Of a stretch of DNA of 64,000 nucleotides, positions 42,331 to 50,466 are shown one piece after another; position 1 is the stretch's first letter, and each line of letters opens with the position of its first letter. The translations under genes were made by a program, and so were the position numbers. The DNA comes from JANOMH01 sp031422295 (GTDB lineage: Bacteria > Pseudomonadota > Alphaproteobacteria > Rhodobacterales > Rhodobacteraceae), in assembly GCA_031422295.1 (NCBI GenBank), contig JANOQM010000029.1:111050-175049 (forward strand). Direction: 5' to 3'. The notes under the pieces were generated by a model. It saw only the letters and a list, made by a program, of their open reading frames with translations, had not been told where the DNA came from and did no database searches.

Positions 42331-42777
42331 TTACTTGGCTGCGGTCTTTTTGACAGCGGCGGTGACGTCGGCAGTGGCTTTCTTGGCGGCAGCGGTCATG
42401 TCCTCGGACGCGTCCTTGCCAGCGGCCATCACCAGTTCCAGCGTTTCGGTCTGCACTTTTTTCGCAATCTCGGCGAAAGCAGCCATATGCTCGGATGCGG
42501 CTTCGGCGCTGGCGGTCAGGAAATCGGTCATGGCTTTGGCATAATCAGCAGGCTCTGCCTTGGCTTTGGTGGCGGCGGTCAGCTTGGCCAGTGTGTCCTG
42601 CGCCCATTTGGCGGTCAGGTCGGTGGATTTGCCGGCAGCGTCCAAAGCGACGGTCGACATCTTCTCGGCCAGAGCAGTGGTGGATTTGAACCCGCCTTCG
42701 AAGGCTTTGGTATCAACCGGGAACGCGCCCATCATGTCTTTGAAGATCGCGCTGTAGTCTTGGGTCTTGGTGGCCAT
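42331..42777 (-). CDS. phaP: Phasin (PHB granule-associated protein)
   Basis: A 148-residue amphipathic, Ala/Lys-rich protein with the phasin profile: a start MATKTQDYSAIFKDMMGAF, a helical centre (TAKWAQDTLAKLTAATKAKA, DYAKAMTDFLTASAEAASEH) and a C-terminal Lys/Ala tail (AAAKKATADVTAAVKKTAAK). Phasins coat PHB granules and set their size and number. Upstream lie two CTGCN3GCAG boxes for PhaR, and a strong terminator lies downstream, as expected for a highly expressed, PhaR-controlled single gene. Confidence 0.92.
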   Translation of the reverse strand: MATKTQDYSAIFKDMMGAFPVDTKAFEGGFKSTTALAEKMSTVALDAAGKSTDLTAKWAQDTLAKLTAATKAKAEPADYAKAMTDFLTASAEAASEHMAAFAEIAKKVQTETLELVMAAGKDASEDMTAAAKKATADVTAAVKKTAAK

Positions 42778-42844
42778 CGGAGGAACCCTTTCAAGGTATC
42801 TCGCGGGTCAACACCCGCTGTGTCTGATGACAAATACATACATG

Positions 42845-42882
42845 CTGCACTGCAGCAATTCAAGCGTTATTCTGCATTGCAG
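42845..42882. promoter_or_regulatory. Two PhaR-binding boxes upstream of phaP
   Basis: CTGCACTGCAG (42845-42855) and CTGCATTGCAG (42872-42882) both match the CTGCN3GCAG sequence reported for PhaR of Rhodobacter sphaeroides, 27 bases apart centre to centre. They lie 68 and 95 bases upstream of the phaP start on the minus strand, between phaC and phaP. Confidence 0.8.
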
Positions 42883-42923
42883 CATGAATTTATTGCGACA
42901 GCGTAATAACAAGGGCTTAGCGG

Positions 42924-44720
42924 TCAGTCGGTCGGCGGGGCCACCACATAGGTCCCCGGTGCCGCCCCCAACCCGGTGTCGACAGGCCGCCGTGCCGCAA
43001 CCTGCCCGCCCGACCGTTGCCCCAGCCACGCCCCCCAACGCGGCCACCAAGAGCCTGCGTTTTTATCCCCGGTGCTTTGCCAGTCGTCGGCGGGCAGTGT
43101 CAGGTCTGGGTTGGTCCAGTGGCCGTATTTATTCTTGGACGGCGGGTTCACGATCCCCGCGATATGCCCGCTTTCGGACAAGATGAATGTCTTGTCTTTG
43201 GACCCCATCTTTTGCACGCCCTTATAGCTGGATTGCCAGCCAGCGATATGATCGGTCTCGCAGGCGATGGCGCATAGCTGGGTCTTCACGTCGGACAGTC
43301 GGATCTTTTGTCCAGCAATTTCAAAGCCTGTAGTGGCGAACAAATCGCCCTGACACAGCCCGCGCAGATATTGCACAGCCATGGTCGCGGGCAGGTTGGT
43401 GCCGTCACCATTCCAATACAACAGGTCAAAAGCGGGCGGGGTCTGCCCCAACATATAGCTTTTTATTGCCGGCTGATAGATCAGGTCGTTGCTGCGCAGG
43501 TAGCTGAATGTGCGCGACATGTAAAATGAATCCAGCACCCCGGCGGCCATGCTTTCGGCCTCGATTCCATCGACGAAATCATTGTCCAGAAACACCCCCA
43601 CCTCACCCGGATCGGAAAAATCGGTCAGGGTGGTGAACAGGGTGGCGGCATTGACCGGGCTTTGCCCGCGCTGGTTAAGTAGCCCCAGCGTCAGGGACAG
43701 CGTGGTGCCCGCGATGCAGTATCCGACCGCATTGACATGCGGCACATCGCAGATGGTTTTGACCTGTTCAAAGGCCGTCAGATAGCCCTGTTCGACATAA
43801 TCGGTCATCGTCGTGTCACGGTAACCCGGCCCGGGGTTGACCCAGGAAACAATGAAGACGGTAAACCCCTGTTCGGTCAGCCATTTGATCAGGCTGTTTT
43901 GTGGTTTCAGATCAAGAATATAGAATTTGTTGATCCATGGCGGAAAAATGATCAGCGGGATGTCATGCACCGTTTCGGTCACGGGCCGGTACTGGATCAG
44001 CTCGAACAGACGGTTGCGAAACACCACATCGCCCGGCGTGGTGCCCAGGTTTTCACCAACCTTGAAGGCGGATTTATCCGACAGCGTCACCACCAGATCG
44101 CCGTCGTTCCGCTCCAGATCGGCAATCATGTTTTCCAGCCCGTCAATCAGGCTTTGGCCTTCGGTTTCCACCGCGCGTTCCAAAGCATCCGGATTGGTGC
44201 CCAGAAAATTCGTAGGGCTAAGCATATCGACAATCTGCCGCGAGAAATACTCCAGCCGTCGCTTTTCGCGCCCTTCCAACCCGTCAAGGCCCGCAACCGC
44301 CGCTGTTATCGCTTCGGCATTCATCAGATATTGCTGTTTGACGAAGTTGAAATACGGGTGTGTGTCCCATAACGGGTTGGAAAAGCGCCGGTCTTTCGGG
44401 CTCGGGTCGGCGGGGGCGGCAAGTTTGCCTTGGGCCAGAACCTGGCTCGCCTCGATGTAATGCTTGACCGTCTTGCCCCAAAACCCGACCTGCTGTTCCC
44501 AGATTTTCGCCGGGTTTTGTAACATCTCGCCCATATAGGCGCTGGCCGCTTTGGCATACAGGTCCTGACTTGGCCCCTGCAGCGACTGCGGCACCTCGCG
44601 CTTGCGCGCCATCACCGCCGTAAATCGTTTGGTCAGCCCGTCCAGATGCGACAGATTTGCCTCAAGTTTCCCAAGGCTTGGCGCAGAAGCAGTCATGTCA
44701 TCGAAATCATTTGTTGTCAT
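42924..44720 (-). CDS. phaC: Poly(3-hydroxyalkanoate) synthase, class I
   Basis: A 598-residue class I PHA synthase that polymerises 3-hydroxybutyryl-CoA on the granule surface. The lipase-like box GYCIAGT holds the catalytic Cys (about residue 335). IIFPPWINKFYILDL and FVISWVNP before it, and the His-bearing SGHIAGIVNPP near the C-terminus, are family hallmarks. It is divergent from phaZ, with 130 bases between the starts that hold two palindromes. The C-terminal ~30 residues are poorly conserved and Gly/Pro-rich. Confidence 0.95.
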   Translation of the reverse strand: MTTNDFDDMTASAPSLGKLEANLSHLDGLTKRFTAVMARKREVPQSLQGPSQDLYAKAASAYMGEMLQNPAKIWEQQVGFWGKTVKHYIEASQVLAQGKLAAPADPSPKDRRFSNPLWDTHPYFNFVKQQYLMNAEAITAAVAGLDGLEGREKRRLEYFSRQIVDMLSPTNFLGTNPDALERAVETEGQSLIDGLENMIADLERNDGDLVVTLSDKSAFKVGENLGTTPGDVVFRNRLFELIQYRPVTETVHDIPLIIFPPWINKFYILDLKPQNSLIKWLTEQGFTVFIVSWVNPGPGYRDTTMTDYVEQGYLTAFEQVKTICDVPHVNAVGYCIAGTTLSLTLGLLNQRGQSPVNAATLFTTLTDFSDPGEVGVFLDNDFVDGIEAESMAAGVLDSFYMSRTFSYLRSNDLIYQPAIKSYMLGQTPPAFDLLYWNGDGTNLPATMAVQYLRGLCQGDLFATTGFEIAGQKIRLSDVKTQLCAIACETDHIAGWQSSYKGVQKMGSKDKTFILSESGHIAGIVNPPSKNKYGHWTNPDLTLPADDWQSTGDKNAGSWWPRWGAWLGQRSGGQVAARRPVDTGLGAAPGTYVVAPPTD

Positions 44721-44792
44721 GTTAGCACATTGGCCCTACTTTGCAGGTGCAGCATTTGATGGGCCGCGCGGCCCCGTCCGATGCATCGATCA

Positions 44793-44811
44793 AAACCTGA
44801 ATATCAGGTTT
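44793..44811. promoter_or_regulatory. Inverted repeat between divergent phaC and phaZ
   Basis: AAACCTGA-ATA-TCAGGTTT is a perfect 8-bp inverted repeat in the 130-base divergent spacer. A second perfect palindrome, GGGCCGCGCGGCCC, lies at 44761-44774. Neither matches the PhaR box, so another regulator may act here. Confidence 0.45.
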
Positions 44812-44850
44812 CGAATCGACCCCGCCGCGCCTGACGCCGGAGTTTCTGTT

Positions 44851-46131
44851 GTGAAGTATATGTTGACCTATGACCTGATGGAAAGCGTGCGCAACACCAA
44901 CCAGTGGTGGGGGTCTACAATGCGCGCCTTTGGGTCGTATCCGGCGATGGCGCTGACCACCAACCCGATGATCGAATGGGTCAAAGCCTGGGGAGAGGTC
45001 ACCGAACGCAGTTTCGCCCGCATGGTCACCAAACCCGATTGGGGCATTCCGTCGGTCACTGCCGAGGATGGCAAGGATCACACCGTCCGGATGATGACGC
45101 TGGTCGAAAAGCCATTCGGCAATCTGATCCATTTCAAGGTTCCGGGCCGCGCCCCGCGCAAACGCCGGGTGCTATTGGTCGCCCCGATGTCGGGCCATTA
45201 TGCCACGCTGCTGCGTAAAACCGTGATCAGCCTGCTGCCCGATGCAGAGGTATTCATCACCGACTGGCACAATGCCCGCGATATTCCGGTCAGCAAGGGC
45301 AAATTCGATGTCGAGGATTATACCCTGTATCTGGTCGATTTCATGCGCCATCTGGGGCCTGACCTGCATGTCATCGCCGTCTGCCAGCCCGCGCCGCTGA
45401 CCCTTGCCGCCACGGCCTATCTGGCCGAACAAGACCCTGAGGCGCAGCCGAAAACTCTGACCCTGATTGGCGGACCGATCGACCCCGAGGCGAACCATAC
45501 GGATGTCACGGATTTTGGCCGCTCGGTCACCATGGGCCAGCTGGAACAGACGATGATCCAGCAGGTCGGGTTCAAATATCCGGGCGTGGGCCGCATGGTC
45601 TATCCGGGGCTGCTGCAACTGGCGTCGTTCATTTCAATGAATTCCGACACGCATGTTCAGGCGTTCTCGGACCAGATCGCGCGCGTGGCCAAGGGCGAAG
45701 GTGCGGATCACGACAAGCATAATATCTTTTATGATGAATATCTTGCCGTCATGGATATGACCGCCGAATTCTACCTGTCCACCGTCGACCGGGTGTTCAA
45801 GTCGCGCGATATCGCCCGCAATGATTTTACCGTGGCCGGGCGCAAAGTTGATATCGGCCAGATCACCACAGTCGCGGTCATGGTGGTCGAGGGCGAAAAT
45901 GATGATATTTCCGCTCCTGGCCAATGTCTGGCCGCCCTACCGCTGCTGACCGGCCTGCCAAAGTCGAAAAAGTCCGCTCATCTGGAACGCGGGGCTGGCC
46001 ATTATGGGATTTTTGCGGGGTCAAGCTGGCGCCATAATATCCGGCCCTTGGTATTGAAATTCATCGATACGCATACGGCTGAAAAGGCAACAACCAAGGT
46101 CAAGGCGGCCAATAAAAACGCAGCCGCCTGA
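44851..46131 (+). CDS. phaZ: Intracellular poly(3-hydroxybutyrate) depolymerase
   Basis: A 426-residue intracellular PHB depolymerase that degrades native granules when carbon is short. The nucleophile Cys is in VIAVCQPAPLTL (about residue 178), replacing the Ser of lipases as in PhaZ1-type enzymes. MLTYDLMESVRNTNQWW is the typical N-terminus, and the final His lies in GAGHYGIFAG. I chose the GTG at 44851 with GGAG 8 bases upstream. ATG 44860 is the alternative, and the much longer open frame from 44602 overlaps phaC in antisense and is not credible. Confidence 0.93.
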   Translation: MKYMLTYDLMESVRNTNQWWGSTMRAFGSYPAMALTTNPMIEWVKAWGEVTERSFARMVTKPDWGIPSVTAEDGKDHTVRMMTLVEKPFGNLIHFKVPGRAPRKRRVLLVAPMSGHYATLLRKTVISLLPDAEVFITDWHNARDIPVSKGKFDVEDYTLYLVDFMRHLGPDLHVIAVCQPAPLTLAATAYLAEQDPEAQPKTLTLIGGPIDPEANHTDVTDFGRSVTMGQLEQTMIQQVGFKYPGVGRMVYPGLLQLASFISMNSDTHVQAFSDQIARVAKGEGADHDKHNIFYDEYLAVMDMTAEFYLSTVDRVFKSRDIARNDFTVAGRKVDIGQITTVAVMVVEGENDDISAPGQCLAALPLLTGLPKSKKSAHLERGAGHYGIFAGSSWRHNIRPLVLKFIDTHTAEKATTKVKAANKNAAA

Positions 46132-46132
46132 C

Positions 46133-46843
46133 TTAACGCAGCACCAGCGGCTGGCGCAGCCAATTGCGCAGCGCCAGCGTCACCGCCTCGGGCTGTTCCA
46201 ATGTCGGCAAATGGCCCGCCCCTGCGATAACTTCAAGCCGGGAAAACGGGACCAGTTCGGCCATGACCTCGTGCCGTTTGACCGGGATCAGGCTGTCGTA
46301 TTCGCCGCATAGAATCAAAACCGGCTGACGGACCCGGCGCAACGTGGCCTGCTGGTCTTTGCGGCGCTGCAACGCGCGGGATTGGCGCACGAATACCTCG
46401 GGGCCCAAAGCCATCGCCATGGCCATGACCTGTGCCAACACGCCGGCACGCGCCGGACCGGGGGCAAAGGCCGTGCCGGGCATTTCCGCGGGGATACAAT
46501 CGGCCAGACGACCCGACCGGGCGGCAACAATCCGATGTTCGCGGCTGGCCGCAAACACTGGGCTTTCGGGCAAGGGGCTGGTGGCGATCAGTGCAATCCG
46601 GGTGATCCGTTCCGGCGCGCGGCGCAACAGTTCCAGCGCCACCATACCGCCCAAACCCAGACCCGCCAGCGCGAATTTGGCGGGCAGTTGCGCCAGCAAA
46701 TCCGACGCGATCTCCTCGATTCGCTCGCCCATCGTGATCGGGGCTACAGTCACCGCCATATCAGTCGACAATGCGACGAGTTGCGGCAAAAACACCCGGG
46801 CATCACACAGCATGGCCGGCAGCAAGACTAACGGTTCGGTCAA
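46133..46843 (-). CDS. Alpha/beta-hydrolase-fold protein lacking the nucleophile serine
   Basis: A 236-residue alpha/beta-hydrolase. The fold is clear (start LVLLPAMLCDARVFLPQL, cap region, C-terminal LILCGEYDSLIPVKRHEVM with the Asp, and AGAGHLPTLEQP with the His). The nucleophile elbow, however, reads AGLGLGG, so the Ser of GxSxG is Gly at about residue 63. Close roseobacter relatives, as I recall them, have GLSMGG there. The Asp and His remain. Translation starts at a TTG with AGGG about 9 bases upstream. It is the last gene of the opp operon. It may be inactive, regulatory or use other chemistry. Confidence 0.8.
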   Translation of the reverse strand: MTEPLVLLPAMLCDARVFLPQLVALSTDMAVTVAPITMGERIEEIASDLLAQLPAKFALAGLGLGGMVALELLRRAPERITRIALIATSPLPESPVFAASREHRIVAARSGRLADCIPAEMPGTAFAPGPARAGVLAQVMAMAMALGPEVFVRQSRALQRRKDQQATLRRVRQPVLILCGEYDSLIPVKRHEVMAELVPFSRLEVIAGAGHLPTLEQPEAVTLALRNWLRQPLVLR

Positions 46844-46898
46844 ACGGGCGGCCCTTTGCGGATTGGTTGGGCTGACATGACCCGATGCTGCGGCAGGG

Positions 46899-47555
46899 TC
46901 AACCGAGGGTCAGCCCAAACATCGGCGGAAAATCCGCATAGCGCGCCTGCCTTTGCGGCAAGGCTTCGTCCGGGTCAGCGCCACGCGCCAGCAATGTGCC
47001 GCGCGGGGCAATATAGCTGCTGATCTTGCGCCACGGATCGGGCCGCCATGACAGGTTAAAGGCGCAAAGTTTGGGGAAAAACCACATCTCGGAATAGGGC
47101 AGATGATCGTGCAGCCACCAGGCCAGATCGCGCCAATCGCGGCCCTTGGCATACTGGTCTGCAAACCACGGAATCGCGATGCTGGCCCCCGCCACATTGG
47201 CACCGGGCAGGTCCCAGATATGACATTCCTCGGGGTAATCGTTGCGCGCGCAGTTCAGTTTATGTTGATTTCCAAAGGCATTCAGTGCCGCTGACCGATA
47301 CCCGGACCGGACCCCGATCCGCCCAAACGTATCCGACAGCGGGTCAAGAAGGTGTTGGCAGAACTGCGACCCAAGCCGGATGGCCAACGCCGGGTTGTCC
47401 GGAATGTTCGGGATGCCGTAAATCTGGCTGATCTCGGAATGCAGAAAATCGCGCAGATAGAAGTGCCGCGACAGGCGGGTGCGCCCAAGCTCCTCTAGTC
47501 CTCGCATGCTGGTGGGTTTACGCAAATTGTTTTCTCTGATGGCCTTTGGCGTCAA
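46899..47555 (-). CDS. Peptidase M15-like hypothetical protein
   Basis: A protein of up to 218 residues whose middle (FGRIGVRSGYRSAALNAFGN, later CHIWDLPG and IAIPWFADQYAKG) recalls the Hedgehog/M15-like fold of D,D-carboxypeptidases, but not all zinc ligands can be located, so catalysis is doubtful. The start is a TTG at 47555 that overlaps the upstream ATPase stop (TTGA), with GGAGG 4 bases before it. An ATG at 47507 is the alternative. Its place in the oligopeptide transporter operon would suit a role with muropeptides, but that is inference. Confidence 0.6.
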   Translation of the reverse strand: MTPKAIRENNLRKPTSMRGLEELGRTRLSRHFYLRDFLHSEISQIYGIPNIPDNPALAIRLGSQFCQHLLDPLSDTFGRIGVRSGYRSAALNAFGNQHKLNCARNDYPEECHIWDLPGANVAGASIAIPWFADQYAKGRDWRDLAWWLHDHLPYSEMWFFPKLCAFNLSWRPDPWRKISSYIAPRGTLLARGADPDEALPQRQARYADFPPMFGLTLG

Positions 47556-48556
47556 ACCGCCTCCAGCACCTTCATCGGCGCATGGTACGGACAGGCCACC
47601 CCATGGCCATTCCCAAGATCAATCATCGCGGGGCGGTCCCCGGCGCAATCAGGTTGAACTTTGGGGCAGCGGGTGCGGAATACGCAGCCCGATGGCGGGC
47701 GCAGGGGCGACGGCAATTCCCCCTCGAGCACCGGCCTGCGCCGGGCTTTTTCGCGCACCGGGTCGGGGATTGGCACTGATGAAATCAGCGCCTGGGTATA
47801 GGGATGTTCGGGCCGCCCGGTCAGAGTGCGGCTGTCAGCGGTTTCCATCACCCGCCCCAGATACATCACCACGATCCGGTCCGAGATATGGCGGACGACG
47901 GACAGATCGTGGGCGATGAAAATCATCGACAGGCCCATATCGCGCTGCAATTCGGCCAGCAGGTTGACCACTTGGGCCTGCACCGACACATCCAGCGCTG
48001 ACACCGGTTCATCACAGATCACCAGTTTGGGTTTCAGGATCAGCGCGCGGGCGATGCCGATGCGCTGACACTGACCGCCGGAAAATTCATGTGGATAGCG
48101 GTTCACCAGATTGGGCAACAGGCCGACCCGTTCCATCAGCTCGCCCACCCGGCGGCGGACCTGATCGCGCGGCAGGTCGGGTTGGTGCGTGACCAGCGGT
48201 TCGGCAATGATATCGCCCACCGGCATCCGCGGGTTCAGCGCGGCCAGCGGGTCCTGAAAGATCATCTGCACGCCTTTGCGATGCACCCGGCGTTCTTCGA
48301 CCGACATCGCGGCCAGATCGCGGCCCTCAAACATGATCCGCCCGGCCGAACTGGGCACGGTGCCGACAATCGCGCGGGCCAGCGTCGATTTGCCCGACCC
48401 GCTTTCCCCCACCACACCGACGCATTCGCCGGGGTTCAGATCGAACGACACTTCGCCCACCGCATGTAATTTCAGCGGCTTGGTCCATGGCCACGACCCA
48501 CGGGGCCGGACGTCAAAGGTCACGGCGAGGTTTTGGACAGACAGGATCGGTCCCAT
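47552..48556 (-). CDS. oppF: Oligopeptide ABC transporter ATP-binding protein (OppF/DppF-like)
   Basis: A 334-residue ATPase. Walker A is GESGSGKST, the Q-loop is MIFQDPLAALNPRM, the signature is FSGGQCQR, Walker B is LVICDEPVSALD and the switch is IAHDLSVV. The C-terminal oligopeptide-specific domain has the iron-sulfur-type cysteines (GCVFRTRCPKVQPDC) seen in Opp/Dpp ATPases. It forms the ATPase heterodimer with the adjacent OppD-like protein. The ATG at 48556 shares one base with the oppD stop codon. Confidence 0.92.
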   Translation of the reverse strand: MGPILSVQNLAVTFDVRPRGSWPWTKPLKLHAVGEVSFDLNPGECVGVVGESGSGKSTLARAIVGTVPSSAGRIMFEGRDLAAMSVEERRVHRKGVQMIFQDPLAALNPRMPVGDIIAEPLVTHQPDLPRDQVRRRVGELMERVGLLPNLVNRYPHEFSGGQCQRIGIARALILKPKLVICDEPVSALDVSVQAQVVNLLAELQRDMGLSMIFIAHDLSVVRHISDRIVVMYLGRVMETADSRTLTGRPEHPYTQALISSVPIPDPVREKARRRPVLEGELPSPLRPPSGCVFRTRCPKVQPDCAGDRPAMIDLGNGHGVACPYHAPMKVLEAV

Positions 48557-49524
48557 TATGCGGCCTCGCTATAGGGGGCATGGCAGGCCCGGCGGCGGTC
48601 ACCGTCGAACCCGATCAGGGCGGGGCGGGTGCCGGGGCAGATGTCCATCACCTGCGCACAACGCGGGCTGAACGGGCAACCGCGCGGCAGATGCGACATG
48701 TCGGGTGGCTCGCCGGCGATGGTGGCTAAAATCTCATCCTCGCGGTCGATCCGGGGCACGGCGGACAGCAGGCCGACGGTATAGGGATGCGACGGTTTGG
48801 CGAACACATCCTCGGTCGTGCCCTCCTCCATCACCTGGCCCCCATACATCACCAAAGTGCGGTCACAGAAGCCTGCGACAACGCCAAGGTCATGGGTGAT
48901 CAGGATCACCGCAGTGCCAAAATCGCGCCGGATATCGCCCAGCAGCGCCATGATCTGCGCCTGTACCGTCACGTCCAGCGCCGTGGTCGGCTCATCCGCG
49001 ATCAACAGGCGGGGTTGGCACAGCAGGGCCATTGCGATCATGATCCGCTGCCGCATGCCGCCGGAAAATTCATGCGGATACATGGTGATCCGGGCGCGTG
49101 CATCGGGGATGCGGACGGCATCCAGCATGCGCACACATTCGGCCACGGCTGCGGATTTGGACATGCCTTTGTGCAGCATCAGCACTTCGGCCATCTGGTC
49201 GCTGATCTTCATATAGGGGTTGATCGAGGTCATCGGATCCTGAAAGATCATCGCGATTTGCTGGCTGCGGACCTTGTTCAGTTCCTTTTGCGACAGCGTC
49301 AGCAGGTCATGCCCGTCGAACACGACCTTGCCCTTGGCAGCACCATTGCGGGCCAGCAGACCCATGGTGGCGAATGCAGTCTGCGATTTGCCCGATCCGC
49401 TTTCGCCGACAATCGCGAGGGTTTCGCCAGCGTCGATTTTCAGCGAAACGCCGTTGACCGCATTCACTGGCCCATCGCCGGTCTGAAAGGTCACGGTCAG
49501 GTTTTCAACTTCTAACAGGGCCAT
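48556..49524 (-). CDS. oppD: Oligopeptide ABC transporter ATP-binding protein (OppD/DppD-like)
   Basis: A 322-residue ATPase. Walker A is GESGSGKSQ, the Q-loop is MIFQDPMTSINPYM, the signature is FSGGMRQR, Walker B is LLIADEPTTALD and the switch is ITHDLGVV. The C-terminal block GCPFSPRCAQVMDIC carries the Opp/Dpp cysteine motif. I use the ATG at 49524, one base after the oppC stop, as start, because the frame upstream to 49584 lies inside oppC. The partner ATPase follows directly. Confidence 0.92.
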   Translation of the reverse strand: MALLEVENLTVTFQTGDGPVNAVNGVSLKIDAGETLAIVGESGSGKSQTAFATMGLLARNGAAKGKVVFDGHDLLTLSQKELNKVRSQQIAMIFQDPMTSINPYMKISDQMAEVLMLHKGMSKSAAVAECVRMLDAVRIPDARARITMYPHEFSGGMRQRIMIAMALLCQPRLLIADEPTTALDVTVQAQIMALLGDIRRDFGTAVILITHDLGVVAGFCDRTLVMYGGQVMEEGTTEDVFAKPSHPYTVGLLSAVPRIDREDEILATIAGEPPDMSHLPRGCPFSPRCAQVMDICPGTRPALIGFDGDRRRACHAPYSEAA

Positions 49525-49525
49525 A

Positions 49526-50452
49526 TCAGCGATCCTTTGGATCAAGCGCATCACGCAATCCGTCGCCCACGAAAAAGAAGGCAAACAGCGTGATGATAAA
49601 GAAAAACAGCGGGAACAGCAGTTGCCACAGCACGCCGTATTGCATCTGGCTGGCCCCCTTGGCGATCAATGAGCCGAGCGAGGCATTGGGGTCCTGCACG
49701 CCGAGGCCCAGAAAGCTGATAAAGGATTCCGTGATGATCATGCCAGGGATCAGCAGGGTGGAATAGACCACGACGATACCCAGCAGGTTCGGCACGATAT
49801 GACGCAAAACGATCCGCATGGGCCTGACGCCAATGGCCACCGCAGCCTCGACAAACTCCTTGTTCTTGATGGTCAGGGTCTGGCCACGCGCGATCCGCGA
49901 CATATCCAGCCATGAAATCAGGCCGATGCCGATGAACAGCAGCAGGATCGACCGACCAAAGATGACCAGCATCAGGATCAGCACGAACATATACGGCACC
50001 GACATCAGAATATCGACGGTGCGCATCATGAACCCGTCAATGCGGCCGCCGAAATAGCCGGACACTGCCCCGTACAGCGTGCCGACGACAACGGCGACCA
50101 AAGCGCCGACCACGCCGACGAGCAATGAAATCCGGGTGCCTTGCACGGTGCGGGCAAACAAGTCGCGGCCCAGATCGTCGGTGCCGAAATAGTGCCCTGT
50201 CGCAATCGACGGCACACCCAGATAGGCATTCGGGCCGGACAGAGTAAAGTCGGGCGTTTCGATGTCATACTGGGCGAACAACTGGCCAAAAATGCAAAAC
50301 GCCACGATGAACATCAGCACCACAAAGGATATCACCGCAGCCTTGTTGCGGAAAAACCGGATGCGGGCGTCTTTCCACAAAGACCGGCCCTGCACTTCGG
50401 CCAGATGGGCGGCATCTGCCAGCCCCGCAGCGACTGTTTTATCAGGAAACAT
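49526..50452 (-). CDS. oppC: Oligopeptide ABC transporter permease (OppC-like)
   Basis: A 308-residue permease with six membrane segments. The N-terminal cytoplasmic part GRSLWKDARIRFFRNKAA and the following helix are typical of OppC, as is YFGTDDLGRDLFARTVQGTR. The EAA loop is EAAVAIGVRPMRIVLRHIVP. The ATG at 50452 has AGGAGG about 10 bases upstream. A frame open to 50920 lies in antisense/shadow of oppB and was not used. It forms the transport channel with OppB. Confidence 0.92.
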   Translation of the reverse strand: MFPDKTVAAGLADAAHLAEVQGRSLWKDARIRFFRNKAAVISFVVLMFIVAFCIFGQLFAQYDIETPDFTLSGPNAYLGVPSIATGHYFGTDDLGRDLFARTVQGTRISLLVGVVGALVAVVVGTLYGAVSGYFGGRIDGFMMRTVDILMSVPYMFVLILMLVIFGRSILLLFIGIGLISWLDMSRIARGQTLTIKNKEFVEAAVAIGVRPMRIVLRHIVPNLLGIVVVYSTLLIPGMIITESFISFLGLGVQDPNASLGSLIAKGASQMQYGVLWQLLFPLFFFIITLFAFFFVGDGLRDALDPKDR

Positions 50453-50466
50453 CACGTGGCCCCCTC

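Noticed and set aside
44602..44850. Long N-terminal extension of phaZ
   Set aside because: It overlaps the start of phaC in antisense and has no PhaZ homology; the GTG at 44851 has a well-spaced ribosome-binding site.
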